Source: Vreelandella zhanjiangensis DSM 21076 (GTDB taxonomy: Bacteria > Pseudomonadota > Gammaproteobacteria > Pseudomonadales > Halomonadaceae). Taken from it: a stretch of DNA of 64,000 nucleotides. Positions 10,122 through 18,503 of the stretch are shown here, one piece after another (within the stretch, counting starts at the first letter, position 1; the number at the start of each line of letters is the position of its first letter). The DNA lies in NCBI RefSeq assembly GCF_000377665.1, contig NZ_KB898654.1:1-64000 (forward strand), given 5' to 3'. A program made the position numbers and the translations under genes. The notes under the pieces were generated by a model. That model saw nothing but the letters and a program-made list of their open reading frames with translations, was not told the origin of the DNA and searched no databases.

Positions 10122-10256
10122 TAAAATCCGGACTAATACTTGACCTTCACCCCAAGTGGCGTTATATAGCGGCTAGGCGCTATTTTAGCGTTTGGCGCTT
10201 CTCTTAAAAGAAGCCGTTGTGATGCCGGTGCGCCGGCTTGGGTTGGAGGGCATACC

Positions 10257-10463
10257 ATGAGCCGTGACCCCTTAAATCGTGAAAATTTTTCAGCGGAAGG
10301 TCATGAAGCTGAAGAGTTCGATAATCTTGATGCTGTGAATGACGAACACTACGGCAAGCACAAGCCTAGCAAGGCTGATTCGCTACGCGCTCGCCGTCAG
10401 GTAGAAGCCTGGCTTGAAGAACGTCGCCTGCAGCGTGCCATAGAAGATGACTGGGACGCTTAA
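10257..10463 (+). CDS. PA3496-family small acidic protein
   Basis: This 68-residue, highly charged protein has a disordered acidic N-terminus and a basic-acidic helix at the C-terminus (ARRQVEAWLEERRLQ), matching the PA3496 family annotated as putative envelope integrity proteins. TTGGAGGG stands just upstream of the ATG. It has no signal peptide or membrane helix. The function is not established. Confidence 0.75.
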   Translation: MSRDPLNRENFSAEGHEAEEFDNLDAVNDEHYGKHKPSKADSLRARRQVEAWLEERRLQRAIEDDWDA

Positions 10464-10667
10464 GCCAAGGCAGCGCTTAATGCTTGGAGAGCCTGTTTTA
10501 AAAGCTATCAGCGCCTTGCTTTCCCAAGCACCAGATTCGCAATACCGTTTTTAACAGCGCAGCGCGATGTCATTCCCGGCGCGTTCTGGCCTTTCCAAGC
10601 GTAGGGCACTATCATTTGAGCCCTACTCAGCACTTTGCTGTCGTTTTCATCAACCTAATGGATTTCC

Positions 10668-12329
10668 ATGGCGCAATACGTATTCACCATGAATCGGGTT
10701 GGCAAAGTCGTGCCGCCCAAGAAACAAATTCTCAAGGATATATCGCTGTCGTTTTTCCCGGGCGCCAAAATTGGCGTGCTGGGCCTGAACGGCTCGGGTA
10801 AATCCACACTGCTGCGCATTATGGCCGGTGTCGATAAAGAGTTTGAAGGTGAAGCTCGTCCGATGCCGGGTATCAATGTAGGTTACCTTCCTCAGGAGCC
10901 GCAGCTCGACGATGAGAAGAACGTACGCGATACGGTTGAGGAAGCGCTCGGTGCCATTAAAGAGGCCCAAGAGAAGCTAGATGCCGTGTACGCAGCCTAC
11001 GCTGAACCTGATGCCGACTTCGATGCCCTGGCAAGCGAACAGGCACGCCTTGAAAACATGATCGAAGCAGCCGACGCGCACAACCTTGAGCGTAAGCTTG
11101 ACGTTGCCGCAGAAGCACTGCGCTTACCGCCCTGGGACGCTAAAGTCGGCAACCTTTCAGGTGGTGAGCGCCGCCGCGTTGCCCTGTGCCGCCTGCTGCT
11201 TTCAAGCCCCGACATGCTGTTACTCGATGAGCCAACCAACCACCTGGACGCCGAATCGGTTGCCTGGTTGGAGCGCTTCCTCCACGACTATAACGGTACC
11301 GTAGTGGCGATCACCCACGACCGTTATTTCCTGGATAACGTTGCCGGCTGGATTCTGGAACTTGACCGTGGTCAAGGCATTCCTTTTGAGGGTAACTACT
11401 CTCAGTGGCTGGAGCAGAAAGAGCACCGCCTGACTCAGGAAGCCAAGCAGGAAGCCTCGCGTCAAAAAGCCATCAAGCAAGAGCTTGAATGGGTTCGCAG
11501 CAATGCGAAAGGTCGCCAGGCAAAAAGCAAAGCGCGTCTTAACCGCTTTGAAGAAATGCAGTCGGGCGACTTCCAGAAACGTAATGAAACCAATGAGATT
11601 TATATTCCGCCTGGCCCACGCCTGGGTGACAAGGTCATCGAATTTCATAACGTTACCAAGCGCTTCGATGACAAGCTGCTTTACCAGGATCTCTCGTTCA
11701 CCATTCCCCAGGGCGCGATCGTGGGCATTGTCGGGGGGAACGGTGCGGGTAAATCAACCCTTTTCAAGCTGGTAACGGGCCAAGAGCAGCCGGACGCGGG
11801 TGAAGTGGTCATCGGGGAAACCGTTGATATCGCTTATGTCGAGCAGCTTCGTGATGCGCTGGATGATAAGCAGACTGTTTGGCAGGCGGTATCTGGCGAG
11901 CAGGATATCCTCAATATCAATGGCTACGAAGTCTCTTCGCGCGCCTATGTTGGCCGTTTCAACTTTAAGGGTAACGACCAGCAAAAGCGCCTGGATGAAC
12001 TTTCAGGCGGTGAACGTGGACGTTTGCAGCTTGCCCAAACCCTCAAACAGGGCGCCAACGTACTGCTGCTGGATGAGCCTTCGAACGACCTGGATATCGA
12101 AACGCTACGCGCACTGGAAGAAGCCCTGCTGGCGTTCCCAGGCTGTGCCATGGTGATTTCTCACGATCGCTGGTTCCTGGATCGTATTGCTACGCATATT
12201 CTGGCTTTTGAAGGTGACTCAGAAGTCGTCTTCTTCGACGGTAATTACACCGATTATGAAGAAGACCATAAAAAGCGGGTAGGTAACGACACGCCCAAGC
12301 GCATGAAGTATAAGCGTATCGATGCCTAA
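10668..12329 (+). CDS. ettA: Energy-dependent translational throttle protein EttA (ABC-F)
   Basis: The 553-residue protein has two ATPase domains and no membrane domain: Walker A GLNGSGKST and GGNGAGKST, signatures LSGGERRR and LSGGERGR, and Walker B LLLLDEPTNHLD and VLLLDEPSNDLD. The linker between them carries the basic arm (KGRQAKSKARLNRFEE). Length and motifs match EttA, which binds the ribosomal E site and gates the first peptide bond according to ATP/ADP level. A strong terminator follows. Confidence 0.97.
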   Translation: MAQYVFTMNRVGKVVPPKKQILKDISLSFFPGAKIGVLGLNGSGKSTLLRIMAGVDKEFEGEARPMPGINVGYLPQEPQLDDEKNVRDTVEEALGAIKEAQEKLDAVYAAYAEPDADFDALASEQARLENMIEAADAHNLERKLDVAAEALRLPPWDAKVGNLSGGERRRVALCRLLLSSPDMLLLDEPTNHLDAESVAWLERFLHDYNGTVVAITHDRYFLDNVAGWILELDRGQGIPFEGNYSQWLEQKEHRLTQEAKQEASRQKAIKQELEWVRSNAKGRQAKSKARLNRFEEMQSGDFQKRNETNEIYIPPGPRLGDKVIEFHNVTKRFDDKLLYQDLSFTIPQGAIVGIVGGNGAGKSTLFKLVTGQEQPDAGEVVIGETVDIAYVEQLRDALDDKQTVWQAVSGEQDILNINGYEVSSRAYVGRFNFKGNDQQKRLDELSGGERGRLQLAQTLKQGANVLLLDEPSNDLDIETLRALEEALLAFPGCAMVISHDRWFLDRIATHILAFEGDSEVVFFDGNYTDYEEDHKKRVGNDTPKRMKYKRIDA

Positions 12330-12354
12330 TATGCTTTAGCGCTAGCCAGTATGC

Positions 12355-12379
12355 AAAAAGCCCCATAGTGGGGCTTTTT
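12355..12379 (+). terminator. Intrinsic terminator after ettA (bidirectional)
   Basis: The stem AAAAAGCCCC / GGGGCTTTTT with loop ATAGT lies 26 bp after the ettA stop. The T-run on one strand and A-run on the other let it serve ettA and the DUF1328 gene on the opposite strand. Confidence 0.93.
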
Positions 12380-12408
12380 GTTTACCTGGTTTTGGCTGAA
12401 TAAATACG

Positions 12409-12567
12409 CTAGCGACGGCGTCCGGTAAATAACGATACGACGAACAGAATTAAAAACAGAACAAATAAAATTTGTGCAATGGTTGACGCAACACCTGCAA
12501 TACCCGAAAAGCCGAGCACACCCGCGATAATCGCAATAATCAAAAAAAGCATCGCATTGCCTAGCAT
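12409..12567 (-). CDS. DUF1328 (YtjA-type) small membrane protein
   Basis: This 52-residue protein reads [20 protein letters not shown], then a Gly/Ala-rich turn, a second hydrophobic segment and an Arg-rich end (TGRRR). Two membrane helices with this pattern define DUF1328/YtjA. AGGAG lies seven to eight bases before the ATG. These proteins are often stress linked, but their function is unknown. The gene is convergent with ettA. Confidence 0.92.
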   Translation of the reverse strand: MLGNAMLFLIIAIIAGVLGFSGIAGVASTIAQILFVLFLILFVVSLFTGRRR

Positions 12568-12609
12568 CGTCTTTCTCCTTTTCCTTGGTGACGCTTTTCC
12601 ACTTAAAAG

Positions 12610-12629
12610 CGTACGTTACCTTACGTACG
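12610..12629. promoter_or_regulatory. CGTACGT inverted repeat upstream of DUF1328
   Basis: CGTACGT (12610-12616) and ACGTACG (12623-12629) form a perfect 7-bp inverted repeat, 43 bp before the DUF1328 start. A third ACGTACGT is at 12708-12715. The arrangement suggests an operator, but the binding protein is unknown. Confidence 0.4.
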
Positions 12630-12749
12630 ATCTGCTTTGACAAAATTAAGCTTTGGCGATAATCCGCTATTCGTCAAGAAATTAACAATAAGTTTATCGT
12701 TGTGCTTACGTACGTTTTTAGTACTTAAGCCCACCTCAAAACATTACGC

Positions 12750-12789
12750 TTTTAAAACTATATTTTTAAAACTATGTTTTTAAAAATAG
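12750..12789. repeat. 13-14-bp AT-rich tandem array over the coq7-like stop
   Basis: Three imperfect units (TTTTAAAACTATA and variants) start at 12750, 12763 and 12777. The last contains the stop codon (12780-12782) of the coq7-like gene. Confidence 0.65.
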
Positions 12790-13421
12790 TAAGCGCCTTT
12801 GGTCAAGCCTTGAGCCACAAGGCGCATACCCCATTTAATCGGCGCGGGAAAACGTAAACCGCCCGCCTCAATGGCCTGATGGGCATGGTGTGCCTCATCG
12901 GTGGCCATCTGGCGAAGTAATGCCTGGGAGCGCTGATCGCCCTCGATCAACCGGGCTTGCTGCAGCTCAAAGTGCTTACCAGCCACCTCTTGGGTCGCCG
13001 CCACCATTCCCAAGCTAAGGCGGTCGCTGGTCACCCCAGATAGAGCGCCTGCTGCGTAGGCTGATGCATAGAAAAGCGGAGTGAAGTGGCTTGTCCGGCT
13101 GTTTAGCTGCATCAGCCGCTCTTCACACCACGCCAAATGATCAAACGCTTCAGCCGCGGACTGCTCCATTTGCAGACGAGAGTGAGGAAGCGCCGCAGTG
13201 GCGCTCTGCCCTTGGTAGAGGCCTTGATTAAACACGCTGATCAAGTGGTTGGTGCGCATTAACCCAGCGGTATGGCGGCGCTCATGCGTGTCAAACGCGA
13301 TGTCCTCTACCTTGCTAACCGGGTGATTACGCTGCGACTTGGCGGCGTTAGGGATCAGCGAGCGTAGCGCAGTATCGAACTGATGAATAACGTAATCAGA
13401 CCGACTAAGTTGACGCTTCAT
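12780..13421 (-). CDS. Coq7-family protein with missing di-iron ligands
   Basis: The 213-residue protein aligns along its whole length with bacterial Coq7, the di-iron hydroxylase of ubiquinone synthesis (conserved stretches LMR.NH, LYQGQS, DHLAWCE, SDRLSLG, AGGLRFPAPIK). Iron ligands are not intact. The Glu of NHxGE is Ser62, the first Glu of ExxH is Ala92, and the Glu of ATE is Gln144. His95, Glu176 and His179 remain. With only half the ligands it may be a pseudoenzyme, perhaps a lipid-binding helper like Coq7 membrane surfaces, while another hydroxylase acts elsewhere. The reading frame is intact and the fold looks preserved. Confidence 0.8.
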   Translation of the reverse strand: MKRQLSRSDYVIHQFDTALRSLIPNAAKSQRNHPVSKVEDIAFDTHERRHTAGLMRTNHLISVFNQGLYQGQSATAALPHSRLQMEQSAAEAFDHLAWCEERLMQLNSRTSHFTPLFYASAYAAGALSGVTSDRLSLGMVAATQEVAGKHFELQQARLIEGDQRSQALLRQMATDEAHHAHQAIEAGGLRFPAPIKWGMRLVAQGLTKGAYYF

Positions 13422-13471
13422 GGCTTACTCCGCTTATCGACAAAAGGGGAAGTCAAATAAACAATGGCGGC

Positions 13472-13813
13472 TTAGCCTGCAGGCCAGGTGAATTGACGGC
13501 CACCGAGCAGGTGCATATGGATATGGTAGACCGTCTGCCCGCCCTTTTCGTTGCAATTCATCACCACACGGTAGCCGTCATCGGCAAAGCCCTGCTGCTT
13601 GGCAAGCTGGGCGGCAGTGAACTGCAAACGTCCGATTAGCGCCAGATCGTCTTCCTGAATATCATTTAGGGTGGCAATGTGCTTTTTGGGAATAATCAGC
13701 TGATGAGTGGGCGCCATGGGGCTAATGTCGTTAAAGGCGAGAACGTGATCATCTTCATATACGATATCAGATGGAATCTCACGATTGATAATTTTACAGA
13801 ATAGACAATCCAT
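13472..13813 (-). CDS. HIT-family nucleotide phosphohydrolase (HinT-like)
   Basis: This 113-residue protein has the N-terminal CLFCKIINREIP signature and the histidine triad HIHMHLLGG near the C-terminus, the length and motifs of HinT-type purine nucleoside phosphoramidases. ATG 13813 is preceded by AAGGAG at five bases; a GTG two codons upstream is less likely. Confidence 0.93.
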   Translation of the reverse strand: MDCLFCKIINREIPSDIVYEDDHVLAFNDISPMAPTHQLIIPKKHIATLNDIQEDDLALIGRLQFTAAQLAKQQGFADDGYRVVMNCNEKGGQTVYHIHMHLLGGRQFTWPAG

Positions 13814-13864
13814 ACCCACTCCTTGTTATCGTTACGTCTGTCGCTCGGCATTTTGCCAAAACGG

Positions 13865-14737
13865 TTAGCGAAAGCGGCGCTGTGACAATAGATGGCGTAC
13901 CAGCGGTGCTAAAATCAGCTCCATGGCCAATGACATTCGCGCTCCAGGCACCACTAGCGTATGAGGCCGAGTCATGAAGGCGTCCTTGATCATTGCCAGC
14001 AACCAGGGAAAATCCACCGTTGAAGGATCACGAAACCGAATCACCACGAAGGATTCAGCATCAGTCGGAATATCCTGTACTTCAAAGGGGTTTGAGGTGT
14101 CCACGGTAGGCACACGCTGAAAGTTGATATGCGTACGTGAAAACTGCGGCTGGATATAGCGCACGTAGTCATTCATTCGCCCCAGAATGGTATCGATAAC
14201 CGCTTCCTGGGAATAACCACGCAGCTTGGTATCACGGTCGATTTTCTGAATCCACTCAAGGTTCATGGTCGGCGCGACCCCAACCAGCAGATCCACATGA
14301 CGGGCAATATCGTAATCTTCCGTTACCAGGCCGCCGTGCAAGCCTTCATAGAACAACAGGTCTGTACCACACGGCAGCGACTGCCATTCGGTAAACGTGC
14401 CGACCCGGTAACCCGCCTCAATTTTCTGCTTATCTTCTGCATGAATATAGTGTCGGAAGGTACCCGAACCATGTTCGCCATACTCAATAAAAAGACCTTC
14501 AAGGCGATCCAGCAGATTGGCTTCTACGGCGAAGTGGGAAAGCTCATCCTTACGCTCGGGCTCTTCACGAAACATGCGATGAAGGTCATCACGCGTGTAG
14601 CGGTGAAAGGCGTCGCCATCCACCACGGCGGCGTGCACGTCTTCGCGTAAAAACATGCGCTCAAAGCTTCGCCTGACGGTCGTGGTGCCTGCCCCTGACG
14701 AGCCCGTCACGGCGATAATCGGATATTCGCGTGACAT
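13865..14737 (-). CDS. Phosphoribulokinase (PrkB-type)
   Basis: The 290-residue protein has a P-loop GSSGAGTTT at residues 11-19 and the proteobacterial PRK motifs (VDGDAFHRY, FYEGLHGG, KIDRDTKLRGYS), the usual length of class I phosphoribulokinase. The reaction is ATP plus ribulose 5-phosphate to ribulose 1,5-bisphosphate. No RuBisCO gene is nearby, so the role resembles that of the prkB of non-autotrophic gammaproteobacteria, which is unclear. Its start overlaps the thioesterase stop (TAATG). Confidence 0.9.
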   Translation of the reverse strand: MSREYPIIAVTGSSGAGTTTVRRSFERMFLREDVHAAVVDGDAFHRYTRDDLHRMFREEPERKDELSHFAVEANLLDRLEGLFIEYGEHGSGTFRHYIHAEDKQKIEAGYRVGTFTEWQSLPCGTDLLFYEGLHGGLVTEDYDIARHVDLLVGVAPTMNLEWIQKIDRDTKLRGYSQEAVIDTILGRMNDYVRYIQPQFSRTHINFQRVPTVDTSNPFEVQDIPTDAESFVVIRFRDPSTVDFPWLLAMIKDAFMTRPHTLVVPGARMSLAMELILAPLVRHLLSQRRFR

Positions 14738-15177
14738 TAAGTCCCCCTCGCCTGGGCCAAAGCCTGTTTAACTGGCGCAGGCACCTCGACAGGCTGACCA
14801 GCCTTCATGTCGATAAGCAGTTGGTTAACGCGGGCCGTCGCCACAATGCGCTTTTCGTCGCTGGTTAAAACGCGCTGATAAACGGTTAATGCCTTGCCCT
14901 GTGGCTCGGGTACTGCGGTTTCAATAACCAACGCTTCAGGCCAACGTGCTTCGCTTTGATACTGCACGGCTAAATCAGCCACTATGCTAGGATAGCCGTG
15001 CAAATCCCACTCTGGTAAATCAAGTGCAGCAAACGCCTGAACCCGGGCCTCGTGTAACAGTGACACCAAGGCATCGTGGCCCAGGTGCCGCCCGTAGTTC
15101 ATGTCGGTTATCCGCACCGTTAGGGGGTGACGATGAATGATCGCTTCAGCGGGAAAATCCAGCTTTACACGTTCCAT
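14737..15177 (-). CDS. Hotdog-fold acyl-CoA thioesterase
   Basis: The 146-residue protein has the 4-hydroxybenzoyl-CoA thioesterase (YbgC-like) layout: a beta-strand, TDMNYGRHLGHDALVSLLHEARV helix motif read in pieces, then four strands. The usual catalytic Asp position reads TDMNYG, with Asn in place of a typical Gly-His pair. Substrate unknown. It is translationally coupled to the downstream phosphoribulokinase. Confidence 0.82.
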   Translation of the reverse strand: MERVKLDFPAEAIIHRHPLTVRITDMNYGRHLGHDALVSLLHEARVQAFAALDLPEWDLHGYPSIVADLAVQYQSEARWPEALVIETAVPEPQGKALTVYQRVLTSDEKRIVATARVNQLLIDMKAGQPVEVPAPVKQALAQARGT

Positions 15178-15232
15178 GCCTGCTTCCTTCCGGTGATGAT
15201 AGTTATCAGTTGTTATGTTTGCTGCTTAGTAA

Positions 15233-16522
15233 TTACTTCGACACTTCGCGCGCAATAGCACGATAAGCGATATCACGGCGATACTCAGCCCCTTCCCAGT
15301 GAATCTCTTTGACGCCCTGGTAAGCCTGTTGCTGCGCCTCTGAGACACTATCGCCCAGTGCCGTTACACACAGCACGCGACCGCCTGAGGTAGTAATCTC
15401 GCCCTGAGCGTTTTGAGTCGTGCCCGCATGGAAAACCTTGCTATGCTGCTCGGCTTTTTCGAAGCCATGGATCACGTCGCCTTTGCGATAGCTGCCTGGA
15501 TATCCACCGGCGGCCATCACAACGCCCACGGCGGCGCGCGAATCCCAATGACACACTTTACCCGCCAGCTGCCCCTTCGCACCAGTTAGGCAAAGCTCTG
15601 CGAGATCAGACGTTAAGCGCATCATGATCGGCTGAGTTTCTGGGTCACCAAAGCGGCAGTTGTACTCGATCACTTTAGGCTGGCCCGCCTTATCAATCAT
15701 TAACCCAGCATATAGAAAGCCCGTATAGGCGTTGCCTTCAGCCGCCATCCCTTTAACGGTGGGAACAATTACCTGCTCCATAATGCGGGCATCAATTTCG
15801 GGCGTAACAACAGGGGCTGGGGAATAAGCGCCCATGCCACCCGTGTTGGGGCCAGTATCGCCGTCGTAGGCACGCTTATGGTCCTGGCTGGTGGCCATTG
15901 GCACAATGTTTTCACCATCGACCATGACAATGAAGCTTGCCTCTTCACCTTCCAGAAATTCTTCAATCACCACACGGGCGCCTGCATCGCCAAACGCATT
16001 GGCTTCGAGCATGTCGCGAATAGCCGCTTCGGCTTCCACTTCGCTCATGGCAACAATAACGCCTTTACCGGCAGCCAGCCCGTCGGCCTTGATGACGATA
16101 GGCGCGCCGACCTTTTGCAAATAGGCCAGTGCAGGCTCTACCGCCGTAAACGTTTGATAATCAGCGGTGGGAATAGCGTGGCGCGCCAGAAAGTCCTTGG
16201 TAAACGACTTGGAGCCTTCAAGCTGCGCCGCCGCCTGAGTAGGGCCAAAGATAGTCAAGCCTGCAGCCTGAAAGCGGTCAACCACGCCCTCAACCAAAGG
16301 CGCCTCGGGACCTACCACAGTCAAACCAATACGCTCGTTAAGCGCAAAGGCTTCCAACCCGGCTAAATCAGTGGCTGCTATATCAACGTTGGTCAGCTTG
16401 TCTTCCGTGGCGGTACCAGCATTGCCCGGCGCCACAAACACATGCTCAACATTCTGGGATTGCGCCAATTTCCACGCCAGCGCGTGCTCACGGCCACCGC
16501 CACCTATCATCAAAACCTTCAT
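15233..16522 (-). CDS. purD: Phosphoribosylamine-glycine ligase
   Basis: The 429-residue protein is full length for GARS. It has the N-terminal KVLMIGGGGREHALAWKL motif, an ATP-grasp domain with IKADGLAAGKGV, and the GDPETQPIM signature. It makes glycinamide ribonucleotide in de novo purine synthesis. GGAAG precedes the ATG. purH, its usual neighbour, is not seen in the window. Confidence 0.97.
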   Translation of the reverse strand: MKVLMIGGGGREHALAWKLAQSQNVEHVFVAPGNAGTATEDKLTNVDIAATDLAGLEAFALNERIGLTVVGPEAPLVEGVVDRFQAAGLTIFGPTQAAAQLEGSKSFTKDFLARHAIPTADYQTFTAVEPALAYLQKVGAPIVIKADGLAAGKGVIVAMSEVEAEAAIRDMLEANAFGDAGARVVIEEFLEGEEASFIVMVDGENIVPMATSQDHKRAYDGDTGPNTGGMGAYSPAPVVTPEIDARIMEQVIVPTVKGMAAEGNAYTGFLYAGLMIDKAGQPKVIEYNCRFGDPETQPIMMRLTSDLAELCLTGAKGQLAGKVCHWDSRAAVGVVMAAGGYPGSYRKGDVIHGFEKAEQHSKVFHAGTTQNAQGEITTSGGRVLCVTALGDSVSEAQQQAYQGVKEIHWEGAEYRRDIAYRAIAREVSK

Positions 16523-16589
16523 GTTCTTCCTTCTCGAACGGGAGAGCGATTATGCGCCGCATTATGCCACAACGAGGCCTCTCTTGGCG

Positions 16590-17054
16590 TCAGGAGGTTT
16601 TATCCTCTTCATTGCTATCGCTGGGCGGCGGAGACTGGTTCATCGTATTCTGCCAAAAGCGCATATTTTCTTCGGCAAGCTCACGCATAAACTCCATCGG
16701 CGTATGGCGCATGGCTTGCTTCCATTGACTCTGCAGGCGCTTTTGCTGCTCAAGCATAAGCTGCGTGCCCTGCTCAAGATAGCGCGCCAGTGGCAGCGGA
16801 GACGACATATCGTAAACCCGAATCAGCTGCGCGAGCAGATCGTTAGAAAACACTTCGGCGTTATTATCCGACTGTTCCTGCTCAATAATGATCGAAAGTA
16901 AAATGGTACGCGTCAGGTCTTCACCGCTTTTCGCATCTTCAACCCGAAACGGCTCTTCTTCAATGATTAAACAGCGCAGGTCCTCAAGCGTTACATAACG
17001 GCTTTGCTGAGTATCGTACAACCGGCGATTGGCATACTTACGAATTACGCGCAC
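16590..17054 (-). CDS. phaR: Polyhydroxyalkanoate synthesis repressor PhaR
   Basis: The protein of 154 residues begins at GTG 17054, seven bases after AAGGAG. It has the PHB/PHA accumulation regulator DNA-binding domain (VIRKYANRRLYDT...SRYVTLEDL), then the second PHB domain with EQEQ and a disordered acidic end. By family it represses phasin and PHA genes until PHA granules titrate it. No PHA synthase or phasin is in the window. A TTG upstream at 17075 lacks a ribosome site. Confidence 0.9.
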   Translation of the reverse strand: MRVIRKYANRRLYDTQQSRYVTLEDLRCLIIEEEPFRVEDAKSGEDLTRTILLSIIIEQEQSDNNAEVFSNDLLAQLIRVYDMSSPLPLARYLEQGTQLMLEQQKRLQSQWKQAMRHTPMEFMRELAEENMRFWQNTMNQSPPPSDSNEEDKTS

Positions 17055-17177
17055 AGCGCATCTCCTTAAACGCAATAGGGGGTGCCCCCAATGGTATTAT
17101 TGTGCCTGCACCACGCACCCATGCAAACCATGTGAGTAGATTAGTGCGGAACAGCGTGCCAATCCTTTGACCAATAG

Positions 17178-17900
17178 ATGCCGATTATGAATTTGATTTT
17201 GCTTCATCCCAGTGACCTCGACCAGCAAGGCTACGCACGCATCAGCGATCCGCGCAGGCTAGCGCATTTGCGTGATATCCATCGTGCAACACCCGGCAGC
17301 CGGTTAACGGTGGGGGTTCAAGGTGGCTTGATGGGCAAGGCACAGCTTATTGAACTCACCCGCGAGCAGGCGGTGTTTGCATTAGATTCTTTAACTGATG
17401 TCGCCCCACCCGCATTGCCCGTTCATCTGGTGCTCGCCCTGCCTCGTCCCCGCATGCTGGCGCGTACGCTTGAGCATGTGACGGCGCTCGGGGTAAAAGA
17501 GATTACGCTACTGCATACCAAACGGGTAGAGAAAAGCTACTGGCAATCGCCTGAGCTCCTGCCTGAAAAAATTCATCAACATCTGATATTAGGATTAGAG
17601 CAGGCGCGCGATACCCAGCTGCCCAACGTGATCTTAAGCAAAGGATTTCGACCGTTTATTGAAGAGCAGCTGCCTGACCTTCTTCGTGAGCATCGTGGTC
17701 TGGTAGCTCATCCGGGCATGCCCATGGCCTGCCCGCGAGGTATTAGCGAAAAGACCTTGCTGTTAGTGGGCCCTGAGGGTGGGTTTATTCCATGGGAAGT
17801 TGAAAAGCTGTTAGAGGCAGGCTGCGAAGGTATGCACTTGGGCCCCCGCATTCTGCGCGTAGAAACAGCCGTGACGGCGTTGCTCGCCCGGCTGTTTTAG
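17178..17900 (+). CDS. rsmE: 16S rRNA (uracil1498-N3)-methyltransferase
   Basis: This 240-residue SPOUT methyltransferase has an N-terminal PUA-like region and a C-terminal knot with LLVGPEGGF and LGPRILRVETA motifs, both typical of RsmE. It methylates U1498 of 16S rRNA. It is divergent from phaR, with a GGGGGTGCCCCC palindrome (17078-17089) in the 123-bp gap. ATG at 17187 is an alternative start. Confidence 0.96.
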   Translation: MPIMNLILLHPSDLDQQGYARISDPRRLAHLRDIHRATPGSRLTVGVQGGLMGKAQLIELTREQAVFALDSLTDVAPPALPVHLVLALPRPRMLARTLEHVTALGVKEITLLHTKRVEKSYWQSPELLPEKIHQHLILGLEQARDTQLPNVILSKGFRPFIEEQLPDLLREHRGLVAHPGMPMACPRGISEKTLLLVGPEGGFIPWEVEKLLEAGCEGMHLGPRILRVETAVTALLARLF

Positions 17901-17918
17901 ACGCTTTTAGCTAATCTG

Positions 17919-18467
17919 CTAGGATTGTTTATCTTCTGGATCATGCGACACTACGGTTGCATCCTCACCACATGAGGGCTCTTGCTGGAACGTGCTACGC
18001 ACATCCAGAAGGCCTAAATGGCTGATAGTGCGCCGACCCAGCAACAGCGGGTAGAGCATTTCCTCGCGATCCCGAAGGCTGAACTGCTCCTCGTAAATCG
18101 TATCGCCCATACAAACGTTCATCAGAACTACCGGCCGCTCATCGCGGCCGCCTGCGCCGCGTACCGACAGCTCGCGGTAGAGCGGCCGTTCAAGACGGTC
18201 GCTAAATTCTTCTCCGCTGCCCTGATCCTCAAGCTTCAAGCGAAAGCGCACCCAATCCTCGCCGTCTTTCTCGAACATTTCGATATCACGTGCGTCAAGC
18301 GATGAGGTAAGAGCACCGCTATCCAGCTTGGCTTTCACCATGATGCCCCACGGCTCTATGGTGGCATTTTCAACCCAGCCAAATACTTGCTCATCACTGG
18401 CAACGGCACTAGCCGTTAAAGCACTCGCCAGCAAACCACCTGCCAGCATTTTTTCCACAAACCTCAT
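17919..18467 (-). CDS. Retropepsin-like (putative Zn-protease family, PF05618) secreted protein
   Basis: The 182-residue protein has a signal peptide (VEKMLAGGLLASALTASAVA) and the motif KLDSGALTSSLDA, the D-S/T-G active-site-like element of the so-called ATP-dependent zinc protease family, and LLLGRRTI near the end. The family has a retropepsin-like fold. By location it acts in the periplasm. It lies 36 bp downstream of the transglycosylase gene on the same strand and may share its transcript. Confidence 0.82.
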   Translation of the reverse strand: MRFVEKMLAGGLLASALTASAVASDEQVFGWVENATIEPWGIMVKAKLDSGALTSSLDARDIEMFEKDGEDWVRFRLKLEDQGSGEEFSDRLERPLYRELSVRGAGGRDERPVVLMNVCMGDTIYEEQFSLRDREEMLYPLLLGRRTISHLGLLDVRSTFQQEPSCGEDATVVSHDPEDKQS

Positions 18468-18503
18468 AGCATCGTCCTTGGTGAAATAAGAGATTAATCG
18501 TTT

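Noticed and set aside
12326..12643. 105-residue minus-strand frame covering the region after ettA
   Set aside because: It runs through the terminator; the shorter DUF1328 frame inside the region has a family match and a ribosome site.
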